Below, piece by piece: positions 49,059 through 57,316 of a DNA stretch of 61,194 nt. This DNA comes from Streptomyces guryensis (GTDB lineage: Bacteria > Actinomycetota > Actinomycetes > Streptomycetales > Streptomycetaceae), in the NCBI RefSeq assembly GCF_021261325.1, contig NZ_JAJSBI010000026.1:79950-141143 (forward strand), given 5' to 3'. The position numbers were made by a program, and so were the translations under genes. The number at the start of each line of letters is the position of its first letter. The first letter of the stretch is position 1. The notes below the pieces were generated by a model. That model was not told where the DNA came from. It did no database searches and saw only the letters and a program-made list of their open reading frames with translations.

Positions 49059-49739
49059 ATGACCACCACCTGCGGCTCGATCGTCGCGGGCCCGCCCCGT
49101 TGCTGGGTCCCGCGGGGTGTCTATTCCCCGCAGACCGACACGGGGCTGCTGCGGCGGGCGATGCACCGCGAGGCGATCACGGAACGTACGGATGTGCTGG
49201 ACCTGGGGACCGGCAGTGGCGTGCTCGCGGTGGAGGCGGCGCGGCTCGGCGGCCGGGTCACCGCGGTCGACATCTCCTGGCAGGCGATCGCGGTCACCTG
49301 GTTCAACGCCCTGCTGAACGGCCAGACCCTGCGGGTGCGCCACGGCGACCTCGCCTCGGCGGTGCCCGGCCGCCGTTTCGACCTCGTCGTCGCCAATCCG
49401 CCCTACGTGCCCGCCCGGGGCGAGGCGCCGCCCCTCGGCCCCGCCCGGGCCTGGGACGCCGGTCCGGACGGCCGGCTGCTGATCGACCGCATCTGCGACA
49501 CCGCGTCGACGTTCCTGCGGCCGACGGGCGCTCTGCTCATCGTGCACTCGCATCTGTGCGGCATCGACGCCACGCTGGCCCGCCTCGCGAACGCCGGTCT
49601 GTGCGCCGAGGTCGTCGACCGGACCCGGCTCCCGTTCGGCCGCGTGCTGCGTTCACGGCTCGACTGGCTGCGCGAGCGAGGTCTGACGGGCGTCGATACG
49701 ACGGAGGAGCTGGTGGTGATCCGTGCCGAACGCATCTGA
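49059..49739 (+). CDS. HemK2/MTQ2-like class I methyltransferase
   Basis: A 226-residue SAM-dependent methyltransferase. Motif I is VLDLGTGSGVLAVEAARLGG, motif II is VTAVDISWQAI, and the catalytic NPPY is in DLVVANPPYVPARGEAPPL, as in N5-glutamine or histone-lysine-like HemK2 enzymes. YSPQTDTGLLRRAM is the typical N-terminal segment. The target is unknown. ATG 49059 has GGAGAC at 5 nt; ATG 49047 is in frame. The next gene starts inside it (17-bp overlap). Confidence 0.85.
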   Translation: MTTTCGSIVAGPPRCWVPRGVYSPQTDTGLLRRAMHREAITERTDVLDLGTGSGVLAVEAARLGGRVTAVDISWQAIAVTWFNALLNGQTLRVRHGDLASAVPGRRFDLVVANPPYVPARGEAPPLGPARAWDAGPDGRLLIDRICDTASTFLRPTGALLIVHSHLCGIDATLARLANAGLCAEVVDRTRLPFGRVLRSRLDWLRERGLTGVDTTEELVVIRAERI

Positions 49740-49944
49740 ACGGCCCCGCCGGGTTCGCGTCCAGCGCGACGGGCCCCTGCTCATCGAGGGACCGGTCGAG
49801 GTGGTGGACGAGAACGGCGAGGTGACGGTCTCCCGGCGCTTCACCGTGGCCGTCTGCACCTGCCGCCGCAGCCGTACATACCCCTGGTGCGACACCAGCC
49901 ATCGCCGCCGCGACAGGCGAACCGGCGAAGGCGGGCCCGAATGA
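49723..49944 (+). CDS. CDGSH iron-sulfur domain protein
   Basis: A 73-residue protein. The CDGSH-type motif reads CTCRRSRTYPWCDTSH (three Cys and one His ligating a labile [2Fe-2S] cluster). A short beta-rich N-terminus (VQRDGPLLIEGPVEVVDENG) precedes it. Overlaps at both ends couple it to the methyltransferase and the iron-redox enzyme, a combination seen as a set in Streptomyces. Confidence 0.9.
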   Translation: MPNASERPRRVRVQRDGPLLIEGPVEVVDENGEVTVSRRFTVAVCTCRRSRTYPWCDTSHRRRDRRTGEGGPE

Positions 49945-50954
49945 GCACGGCCAGCCCCCGGGTCCAGTCGCGGCACCGGCCGCCGCCACTGCCCGAACCG
50001 CGGGGTCCGCTCTCCGCCGCCGTGCTGTCCCTGCTGCGGGGGTCGGACCCCGGAACCATTCCTCCCCCAGCGCGCTGTCCGCCATACGGCGAGGACCTGC
50101 AGCTCGCCCTCTACGTCCTCTACGAGCTGCACTACGAGGGCTTCCAGGGCGTGCCCGGGGGTCTTGAGTGGGACAGCGGTCTGCTGGCCCGCCGCGGTGC
50201 GATGGAGGACCGCTTCCTGGGCGCACTGCGCGCGGACGTGCCGATGGACGGCGCCGACTCGGCCCGCCAGGCGCTGGACGAACTGCAGGTCGAACCGGTG
50301 GACGGCGCCGGCAGCGTCTCGCACTTCCTCCGCGACGAGGGCGATCTCGGCCAGTTGCGGGAGTACGCGGTGCTGCGCTCGCTCTATCACCTCAAGGAAG
50401 CGGATCCGCACGCCTGGGTGATCCCCCGGCTGCACGGGCGGGCGAAGGCGGCGATGGTCGCGGTCGAGTTCGACGAGTTCGGCGCGGGCCGTGCCGACGA
50501 GATCCACGCGCAGCTGTACGCCGACCTCATGGCGGACCTGGGGCTGGAGACGGCGTACGGGCACTACGTCGACGCCGCCCCTGCCGAGGCGCTCGCCACC
50601 GTCAACCTGATGTCCCTGTTCGGCCTGCACAGGGCGCTGCGCGGCGCGCTCGTCGGGCACTTCGCCGCCGTCGAGGTGACCTCGTCCCCCGCCTCCCGCC
50701 GCCTCGCCGAAGCGATGCGCCGCGCCGGGGCCGGACCGGCGGCCGTACGGTTCTACACCGAGCACGTCGAGGCCGACGCGGTGCACGAACAGGTCGTACG
50801 GCATGACGTCGTCGGCGGTCTCCTGGAGGGCGAACCGGGTCTGGAGGCCGATGTCGTCTTCGGGATTCGTACCACCACTCACCTGGAGGACCGGTTGGCC
50901 GCCAGGCTGCTGGCGGACTGGCGGCGGCGGGGCCGGGTACCCCGAGGCCCATGA
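49941..50954 (+). CDS. Iron-containing redox enzyme family protein
   Basis: A 337-residue protein of the TenA/HO-like diiron superfamily. Candidate iron ligands are in LYVLYELHYEGFQGV (Glu and His), AMVAVEFDEFGAGRADEIHA (Glu, Asp, His) and FYTEHVEADAVHEQVV. The substrate is unknown. Its ATG overlaps the CDGSH stop (ATGA), implying that the Fe-S protein may donate electrons or iron to it. Confidence 0.85.
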   Translation: MSTASPRVQSRHRPPPLPEPRGPLSAAVLSLLRGSDPGTIPPPARCPPYGEDLQLALYVLYELHYEGFQGVPGGLEWDSGLLARRGAMEDRFLGALRADVPMDGADSARQALDELQVEPVDGAGSVSHFLRDEGDLGQLREYAVLRSLYHLKEADPHAWVIPRLHGRAKAAMVAVEFDEFGAGRADEIHAQLYADLMADLGLETAYGHYVDAAPAEALATVNLMSLFGLHRALRGALVGHFAAVEVTSSPASRRLAEAMRRAGAGPAAVRFYTEHVEADAVHEQVVRHDVVGGLLEGEPGLEADVVFGIRTTTHLEDRLAARLLADWRRRGRVPRGP

Positions 50955-51010
50955 GACCGAGCGTGCTGGACGTCGGTTCGAACACGGTCCGGCTCTAGGT
51001 GATCGACGCG
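50951..51010 (+). pseudogene. Ppx/GppA phosphatase N-terminal remnant
   Basis: MRPSVLDVGSNTVRL, then TAG, then VIDAG. This is the nucleotide-binding start of Ppx/GppA exopolyphosphatases with an in-frame stop, after which similarity fades. It overlaps the end of the preceding gene. The rest of the 51010-51232 spacer shows no gene. Confidence 0.6.
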
Positions 51011-51232
51011 GGTGCGGGAGTGCCGCCCCATGCGGGTGGCCGGCTCGTCGCCCCTGCCGTAGCGCCCGGGCGACCTGCTGCGCTCCGGAGGCGTGGCAGC
51101 CCCGTCGCCGCCGTGCGCGTCGGTAGCGTCGTCACGCAGAGGAGTCGCCGGTTTCCCCTCGGTCGAGGCGGGCACTTGCCAGGCGCTTCTCGCTCTCGGC
51201 ACGGCTGAGGAGAACCACGGCTGAGGAGAACA

Positions 51233-52912
51233 ATGACCGAAGCGTCCCAACGTCTCGACGAAGGCGCGAGGCGCGCGTCCCGCGGCGCCGCCGTCCCGCT
51301 GGGGCGCACGCTGCTCGCCTGGGCCTCGACCACCGACCACAAGGTGATCGGCCGCCTGTACATGGTGACCTCGTTCTGCTTCTTCCTCCTCGGTGGTCTG
51401 CTCGCCCTCGGCATGCGCGCCGAACTGGCCCGCCCTGGGCTGCAGTTCATGAACACGCACACCTACAACCAGCTCTTCACCGAGCACGGCACGATCATGA
51501 TGCTGCTGTTCGCCACTCCGATGTTCGCCGGGTTCACGAACGCCGTGATGCCGTTGCAGATCGGCGCCCCGGACGTGGCGTTCCCCCGGCTCAACGCGCT
51601 GTCGTACTGGATGTATCTGTTCGGCGGTCTGATGGTGGTGTCGGGGTTCGTGGTGCCGGGCGGCGCGGCGGCCTTCGGCTGGTTCGCCTACGCCCCGCTG
51701 AACAGCGCGTACTTCTCGCCCGGCGCCGGGGGCGACCTGTGGGTGATGGGGCTGGTGGTCACCGGGGTGAGCACCACGCTCGGTGCGGTCAACTTCATCA
51801 CCACGATCCTGTGTCTGCGCGCCCCGGGCATGACGATGTTCCGGATGCCGATGTTCACCTGGAACGTGCTGTTCACGTCCATCCTGGTGCTGCCCGCGTT
51901 CCCGGTGCTCACGGCCGCGCTGCTCGCCCTGGAGTGCGACCGGAAGTTCGGCTCGCACGTCTTCGACGCCCACAACGGCGGCGCCCTGCTGTGGCAGCAC
52001 CTGTTCTGGTTCTTCGGGCATCCCGAGGTCTACATCGTGGCGCTGCCGTTCTTCGGCATCGTCTCGGAGATCATCCCGGTGTTCTCGCGCAAGCCCCTCT
52101 TCGGGTATCTGCCGATGATCGGGGCGACGACCACGATCACCATGCTGTCGGCGGTGGTGTGGGCGCACCACATGTTCGCCACGGGCGCGGTGCTGCTGCC
52201 GTTCTTCTCGCTCATGTCGTTCCTGATCGCGGTGCCCACGGGCATCAAGTTCTTCGCGTGGATCGGGACGATGGTGAACGGGTCCGTCTCCTTCGAGACG
52301 CCGATGCTCTGGTCGCTCGGATTCATGGTGTCGTTCCTGCTGGGCGGGCTCAGCGGAGTGCTGCTGGCCTCGCCGCCACTCGACTTCCACGTCACCGACT
52401 CGTACTTCCTGGTGGCCCATCTGCACTACGTGCTCTTCGGCACCGTGGTCTTCGCGATGTTCGCGGGCTTCTACTTCTGGTGGCCGAAGTTCACCGGGAA
52501 GATGCTCGGCGAGCGGCTGGGCAAGCTGCACTTCTGGCTGCTGTTCCCGGCGTTCCAGCTGACCTTCCTCGTGCAGCACTGGCTGGGCGAGTCGGGCATG
52601 CCGCGCCGGTACGCCGACTATCTGCCCTCCGACGGGTTCACCCTGCTCAACACCCTGTCGTCGACGGGCGCGTTCCTGCTCGGCGTGTCCACGCTGCCGT
52701 TCCTCTACAACGTGTGGCACACGTCCCGCCACGGCCGGACCGTCGACGAGGACGACCCCTGGGGGTACGGGCGGGGCCTGGAATGGGCGACCGCCTGTCC
52801 GCCGCCCCGGCACAACTTCACCGCGCTGCCCCGGGTGCGCTCGGAGTCCCCGGCCTTCGACCTGCACCATCCCGACATCGTCCAGCAGGCCAGGCAGGAG
52901 GGACTGCAGTGA
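51233..52912 (+). CDS. ctaD: Cytochrome c oxidase subunit I
   Basis: A 559-residue aa3-type heme-copper oxidase subunit I with 12 TM helices. Ligands are visible: the heme a His in FTEHGTIMMLLF, CuB and Tyr in WFFGHPEVYIV, the His pair in VWAHHMFATG, and the proximal His in YFLVAHLHYVLFG. ATG 51233 is preceded by GAGGAGA. It is linked only to a subunit IV-like gene and a convergent cytochrome b. Subunits II and III are absent here, so this is an accessory set that must borrow partners. Confidence 0.95.
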   Translation: MTEASQRLDEGARRASRGAAVPLGRTLLAWASTTDHKVIGRLYMVTSFCFFLLGGLLALGMRAELARPGLQFMNTHTYNQLFTEHGTIMMLLFATPMFAGFTNAVMPLQIGAPDVAFPRLNALSYWMYLFGGLMVVSGFVVPGGAAAFGWFAYAPLNSAYFSPGAGGDLWVMGLVVTGVSTTLGAVNFITTILCLRAPGMTMFRMPMFTWNVLFTSILVLPAFPVLTAALLALECDRKFGSHVFDAHNGGALLWQHLFWFFGHPEVYIVALPFFGIVSEIIPVFSRKPLFGYLPMIGATTTITMLSAVVWAHHMFATGAVLLPFFSLMSFLIAVPTGIKFFAWIGTMVNGSVSFETPMLWSLGFMVSFLLGGLSGVLLASPPLDFHVTDSYFLVAHLHYVLFGTVVFAMFAGFYFWWPKFTGKMLGERLGKLHFWLLFPAFQLTFLVQHWLGESGMPRRYADYLPSDGFTLLNTLSSTGAFLLGVSTLPFLYNVWHTSRHGRTVDEDDPWGYGRGLEWATACPPPRHNFTALPRVRSESPAFDLHHPDIVQQARQEGLQ

Positions 52913-53313
52913 AGGTGGAGGCCGTGCTCTTCGGTGTCGTGGCCGCCTTCTTCGGCGGCTCGGCGGCGCTCTACGGCGTGTGGTCCCACTGGGATCCGCC
53001 CGGCACCGCGGCACTCGTCGTGGCGTTCGGCATGGCCGGGCTCGTGTCGTTCTTCTGCGCCGTGCAGTACGCCCGGCACGGCCGGCGCCCCCAGGACCGC
53101 GGCGACGCCGAGGTGGCCGACGCCGCCGGGCCGCTGGAGTTCTTCCCCCCGCACAGCCCCTGGCCGATCGTCACCGCGCTCGGTTTCGCGATCACGGCGA
53201 CCGGCGTGGTCTACGGCCTGTGGCTGTTCCTCATCGGCTTCGGGGTGCTGGGCCGGGGAGCTCTGGGTCTGGTGTTCCAGTACGTGGACCGGGGCGCCGG
53301 TCCGCAGGACTGA
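52909..53313 (+). CDS. ctaF: Actinobacterial cytochrome c oxidase subunit IV
   Basis: A 134-residue protein with four TM helices in two pairs (AVLFGVVAAFFGGSAALYGV, TAALVVAFGMAGLVSFFCAV, TALGFAITATGVVYGLWLFL, and a last one). LEFFPPHSPWPIVTALG is the conserved linker motif. GTG 52909 overlaps the ctaD stop (GTGA). Its last 83 bp overlap the 3' end of the convergent cytochrome b gene. Confidence 0.88.
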   Translation: MKVEAVLFGVVAAFFGGSAALYGVWSHWDPPGTAALVVAFGMAGLVSFFCAVQYARHGRRPQDRGDAEVADAAGPLEFFPPHSPWPIVTALGFAITATGVVYGLWLFLIGFGVLGRGALGLVFQYVDRGAGPQD

Positions 53314-54760
53314 TCGGGGCGCGGGGGGCGCCCGGCCGGAAGTCGGTGACGGGGCGGTGGCCGCTCTCGTAGCCCCCGGCCACGTTCTGCCGCACCTCTC
53401 CGGTCTCCTCGCCCTCGGTGAGGCGCTCGTGCTCCGCGTCCAGCAGGGCGTGGCACAGCGCGCGGGTGACCACGAAGGCGAGCACCGGGCCCACGATCAG
53501 GGCGATGCGCAGGATCCAGGTGAGCGCGTTGACCGAGATGCGGAAGGTCGCCGCCATCACGTCGTTGCCGCCGGCCAGCAGCAGTACGCCGAAGAACGTG
53601 GTGCCGGCGACGCCGAGGCCGGTGCGGACGGGCCGCTCGCGGGGCCGGTCGCACAGGTGCTGTTCGCTGACCCACTCGCCGGTCAGCCGCTGCTCGACGA
53701 AGGGGTAGGCGTACAGGACGGCGAAGAGAAGTCCGGGCAGGACGACCGCGGGCAGCAGGACGTTCCACATCAGCGTGTGGCCGGCGAGGGTCGTCTCCCA
53801 CGGCGGTACGAGCCGCAGCGCGCCCTCCAGGAAGCCGACGTACCAGTCGGGCTGGGACCCCGTCGACACCTGGTCCGGCCGGTAGGGGCCGTACACCCAG
53901 ACCGGGTTGATCTGCGCGACGCCGGAGAGGACGGCCAGCACCCCGAACACGATGAGGGACAGGCCGGCGGACATGGCCGTGAAGCGCGGGTACAGGGGCC
54001 TTCCGACGGCGTTCGCGTTCGTGCGGCCCGGGCCGCGCCACTGGGTGTGCTTGAGGTGGAAGACGAGGATCAGATGCACGGTGACCAGGGCGATCAGCGC
54101 TCCCGGCAGCAGCAGGATGTGCAGGCTGTACAGCCGCGGAATGACGTCGTGGCCCGGGAACTGGGACCCGAAGACGAAGAAGGCGAGGTACGTCCCCACC
54201 ACTGGGATCGACAGCATGATCCCCTCGGCGATGCGCAGCCCGGTGCCGGAGAGCAGGTCGTCCGGCAGGGAGTAACCGGCGAAGCCCTCGGCCAGGGCGA
54301 GCATGAACAGGGTGACGCCGATGGCCCAGTTCGCCTCCCGCGGCCTGCGGAAGGCGCCGGTGAAGAAGATCCGCAGCAGGTGGAGGCCGATGGCGGAGAC
54401 GAACACCAGGGCGGCCCAGTGGTGCAGCTGACGGATCAGCAGTCCGCCACGTACGTCGAAGCTGATGTGCAGCGTGGAGTCGAAGGCCTGCGACATGCGC
54501 ACCCCCCGCAGCGGGGCGTACGGCCCGGCGTAGACGACCTCCCGCATCTCCGGCTTGAAGAAGAACGTCAGCCACACACCGGTCAGCACCAGGACGAGCA
54601 GGCTGTAGAGCGCCAGCTCGCCGAGCAGGAACGACCAGTGGTCCGGGAACGCCTTGCGCAACAACCCGCCGCCCCCGTCGTACAGGGGCAGCCGGGCGTC
54701 CACCGCGTCCGCCAGTCGCTCCCCGGGGCGGGACCGGCCCGCCGGCTCGGACGCGGTCAC
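53231..54760 (-). CDS. qcrB: Cytochrome b of a bc-type complex
   Basis: A 509-residue QcrB-like protein. Heme ligands are in LLIRQLHHWAALVFVSAIGL and YSLHILLLPGALIALVTVHL. The quinone-site region follows in PRFTAMSAG and WYVGFLEGALRLVPPWET. Eight or so TM helices and a basic, Pro-rich C-terminal tail (about 45 residues) run into the convergent ctaF gene. No qcrA or qcrC is adjacent, so it is a stand-alone accessory cytochrome b. GTG 54760 fits the family N-terminus. Confidence 0.9.
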   Translation of the reverse strand: MTASEPAGRSRPGERLADAVDARLPLYDGGGGLLRKAFPDHWSFLLGELALYSLLVLVLTGVWLTFFFKPEMREVVYAGPYAPLRGVRMSQAFDSTLHISFDVRGGLLIRQLHHWAALVFVSAIGLHLLRIFFTGAFRRPREANWAIGVTLFMLALAEGFAGYSLPDDLLSGTGLRIAEGIMLSIPVVGTYLAFFVFGSQFPGHDVIPRLYSLHILLLPGALIALVTVHLILVFHLKHTQWRGPGRTNANAVGRPLYPRFTAMSAGLSLIVFGVLAVLSGVAQINPVWVYGPYRPDQVSTGSQPDWYVGFLEGALRLVPPWETTLAGHTLMWNVLLPAVVLPGLLFAVLYAYPFVEQRLTGEWVSEQHLCDRPRERPVRTGLGVAGTTFFGVLLLAGGNDVMAATFRISVNALTWILRIALIVGPVLAFVVTRALCHALLDAEHERLTEGEETGEVRQNVAGGYESGHRPVTDFRPGAPRAPISPADRRPGPRTGTPDPELPGPAPRSR

Positions 54761-54930
54761 GACCGGTCCGTCACGCGGCCGAAAGCTTCCTCGCAGGGCA
54801 CCCACCTCACGGCCGCTCTCCCTTCGACACCGCATGCTCCCGGCATCCCTTGCCCGGAGCGCGCCCGGCGAGTACCCCTCGGTCACGAAACACTCGTGCG
54901 CCGCAGGTGCCGCACCCGATCGGCTGACGC

Positions 54931-55470
54931 TCACGCCCCCAGAGCGCGGGCGAGCAGCATTCCGCGGTTGTTGGTCGACGTCTTGGCGAAGATCGACTTG
55001 AGGTGGTCCTGCACGGTGTGCTCCGAGAGGGACATCCGGCAGGCCAACTCGTGTCTGTCGCCGCCCTTGGCCAGGTGGCCCAGGAGGACGCTCTCGCGAG
55101 GGCTCAGGGCGTGGGCCCGGGCGAACACGGCGAGGCGCTCCGTCGGTGAGGTCTCCTCGATGGTGACGGCGATGGCCCGCCGCCGGGCCGGCGACGCCGC
55201 GTCGCCGATCCGGGCGGCGCTCAGGGTCAGCCACAGGCCGTCCGCCAGGTGGACCCGGGAACGCGGCGGGTTCGCGTCGACCCCGGCCTCGACCGCCAGC
55301 AGCTGGGCGGCGACGTCGTAGGCGCTCGCGGGGACCTCCGGGCGGCCGTGCTCGGGCGGCACCAGCAGGCTCAGATAGGCGTAGGTGTCCGGGGTCCGGG
55401 CGAGTACCCGCAGGTCGGGGGAGAGCAGCAGTACCAGAGGGCCCGGGCGCGGGGCGTGGGACGGCCGCAC
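54931..55470 (-). CDS. LuxR-family regulator, 5'-truncated
   Basis: 179 residues remain. Part of a PAS/GAF-like sensor region (VLLLSPDLRVLARTPDTYAY) is followed by a C-terminal LuxR HTH (LSPRESVLLGHLAKGGDRHE then CRMSLSEHTVQDHLKSIFAK). In-frame coding continues upstream of GTG 55470 to about 55526, where the IS200/IS605 end begins. Longer relatives have 100-200 more N-terminal residues. The gene has probably lost its 5' part, although a shortened DNA-binding protein could still be made. Confidence 0.7.
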   Translation of the reverse strand: MRPSHAPRPGPLVLLLSPDLRVLARTPDTYAYLSLLVPPEHGRPEVPASAYDVAAQLLAVEAGVDANPPRSRVHLADGLWLTLSAARIGDAASPARRRAIAVTIEETSPTERLAVFARAHALSPRESVLLGHLAKGGDRHELACRMSLSEHTVQDHLKSIFAKTSTNNRGMLLARALGA

Positions 55471-55526
55471 GACGAAGGTGCCCGCCTGCTGCGGCGCCGC
55501 GCCGTGGCAGGCCGGTCATGCCGAAT

Positions 55527-56880
55527 TGACATCCTCCCCCTCTCAAAAGAGGGGGATTCCAACCCAGGCGGGTTGAGGTTCACGGGCGCTCGAACGGCCG
55601 GTGGCCGCTGTCACCCCTCCGGCACCGGCTGCACGCCGGGGGCGGGGAATCCCGCCCTGCCCTGCCGCGACGTTGACTGCCGCATTGGTGTCCGCATTGC
55701 AGGTGAAGCCACAGGACACGCACTCGAACTCAGCTTGGCTCTTGCGTGAGCTCTTCTCGATCCATCCACAGGCACTGCACCGCAGCGAGGTGTAGGGGGC
55801 GGGAACGTCCTCAACCCGGCCGGGCGCCTTGTCCCCGGTGCGCCGGCGCAGCAGGCCCCAGCCCTGAGCGAGGATGCCCCGGTTGAGCCCGGCTTTCTGC
55901 GCCACGTGCCTGCCCGGCTGCTCGACGCTTCCCCTCGCCGAGCGGGTCATGTTCTTGATGTTCAACTTCTCGAACCGCACCAGGCCATAGGTGCGGGCAA
56001 GCATGGTACTGATCTTCTCGCACCAGTCCTTGCGCCGGTTCGCCTCGCGCGCCTTGAGCCTGGCGACCTTCGCGTACCCAGCCGCCTTCTGCGGGCTGTT
56101 CTTCCTCGCCCGTGCCGCGCGCCGCTGGTGCTTGCTGATCTGCGCCCGCTCCCTGACGGTGAGCTGCGGGCAGTTCAGGGTGCGGCCGTCCGACAGGGCC
56201 GCCGTGATCGTCACACCCCGGTCGATACCGATGACCTCGCCCGTGCTGGGCGCGGGAATCGGCGCGGGGATGACGGCGAAGGCGATGTGCCACTGGCCGT
56301 GGCGGTAGGTGACCCGGAACGTCTTGGCGTCGGGCGGCTTCGCGCCCTTGCCCTGAGCGCTAAGGCGGAAGCGGACCCAGCCGCAGCCGGGCACCTTGAC
56401 CTGCGCCCACCGCCGGTTCAGCTTCTGCACGACCACCGACCGGCCCATGACCTGCTTGTCCGTCTTCGCGTTCAGCTTCGGCGAGCCGTCGGCGTTGTAC
56501 TCGGGTACGCGGTCGGTTCCGATGACCCGGAAGCCCTCGTGACGGAACTTCCTGCGCCAGGTCGGCTCACCGAACCCGGATGTGAACTTGGCATTCTTGG
56601 CCTTGGCAAAGTCCTTGAGCGCCTGCTGCTGCACGTCCGCATTGCCAGCCCCCAGCCACTCATTCTCCCGCCGGGCCTCGGTGAGCTGGCGGCACTGCTC
56701 CGCGAAACCGGGCGCGCCTTTCCGGCCGGGCTTCCAGTGCGCGTGCTGCTCGACGGCGAGATTCCACACGTACCTCGCGTGCGCGCAGTGCGTGAGCATC
56801 TGCTCCGCCTGCGCGGGCGTCGGGTACATCCGGAAACGTGCCATGCCGCGAACCTAGCCCGCGCGTTCCCCGACCGCGCA
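55527..56880 (-). mobile_element. TnpB-only IS200/IS605 (IS1341-type) element
   Basis: A tnpB gene without tnpA. Its 3' end carries a terminal hairpin, CCCCCTCT (55536-55543) with AGAGGGGG (55548-55555). The element boundary is inferred near 55527 because the LuxR coding similarity stops there. The left end is not defined and is placed just beyond the tnpB start. The region around the tnpB 3' end would also encode the guide-type RNA known from this family. Confidence 0.7.
55543..56844 (-). CDS. tnpB: TnpB, IS605 OrfB-family RNA-guided nuclease
   Basis: A 433-residue protein with an N-terminal HTH_OrfB region (MARFRMYPTPAQAEQMLTHC). RuvC-like catalytic residues are D208 in GEVIGIDRGV, E292 in LVRFEKLNIKNM and D385 in CNADTNAAVN. 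The zinc ribbon is CSACG...CVSCG. All three acidic residues are intact, so nuclease activity is plausible. In this family the 3' end of the gene specifies a guide RNA whose guide is the sequence flanking the element. The stop codon lies within the terminal hairpin. Confidence 0.92.
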   Translation of the reverse strand: MARFRMYPTPAQAEQMLTHCAHARYVWNLAVEQHAHWKPGRKGAPGFAEQCRQLTEARRENEWLGAGNADVQQQALKDFAKAKNAKFTSGFGEPTWRRKFRHEGFRVIGTDRVPEYNADGSPKLNAKTDKQVMGRSVVVQKLNRRWAQVKVPGCGWVRFRLSAQGKGAKPPDAKTFRVTYRHGQWHIAFAVIPAPIPAPSTGEVIGIDRGVTITAALSDGRTLNCPQLTVRERAQISKHQRRAARARKNSPQKAAGYAKVARLKAREANRRKDWCEKISTMLARTYGLVRFEKLNIKNMTRSARGSVEQPGRHVAQKAGLNRGILAQGWGLLRRRTGDKAPGRVEDVPAPYTSLRCSACGWIEKSSRKSQAEFECVSCGFTCNADTNAAVNVAAGQGGIPRPRRAAGAGGVTAATGRSSAREPQPAWVGIPLF

Positions 56881-57038
56881 CACCATCGATCAACATCACC
56901 CGTCCGAGTGACCGCTCCCGGCCGCCGCCCTCGCCCGGCCACCGGCCACCACTCCCTCAACTCCGAGTCGCCGCACCTGCCTGAGGCCCGTCTCAGCGCC
57001 GTCCACCCGACACGCCGGATGGCCCTGCGGCGATCCGG
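56881..57038. other. Spacer between IS element and Fpg stub
   Basis: 158 bp with no credible gene. It may include the undefined left end of the IS element. Confidence 0.4.
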
Positions 57039-57278
57039 CTACCCCTGCCCGGAAAGAAAGGTGGAACACGAGGGAGGGCCCCCGGTGCGGGCCATGAGCC
57101 ACTTCCCGTGGCGCTCCGCCCCGGTGACGCGCCGACCCTCCAACGCCTCCCGCAGCCGCCTCGCGCCCACCCCGTGCAGCACGCCCGCGTCGCGGACGTC
57201 GACGTGCCGGATCATCCGGCCCCGCGCGCAGGACTCGAGCACCTTCCGGAATCCCTCGACGTCCGGCAACTCGGGCAT
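57039..57278 (-). pseudogene. Fpg/Nei DNA glycosylase N-terminal stub
   Basis: ATG 57278 opens MPELPDVEGFRKVLESCARG with the catalytic Pro2 and Glu3. It continues to GAERHGKWLMARTGGP. The frame then loses the family; PSLVFHLSF appears in another frame, which indicates a frameshift. The helix-two-turn-helix and Zn finger are missing. Inactive remnant next to the TnpB element. Confidence 0.75.
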
Positions 57279-57316
57279 GACGGCTCACCTCGCCACGGGA
57301 GGCTCCGGCGACTCGG

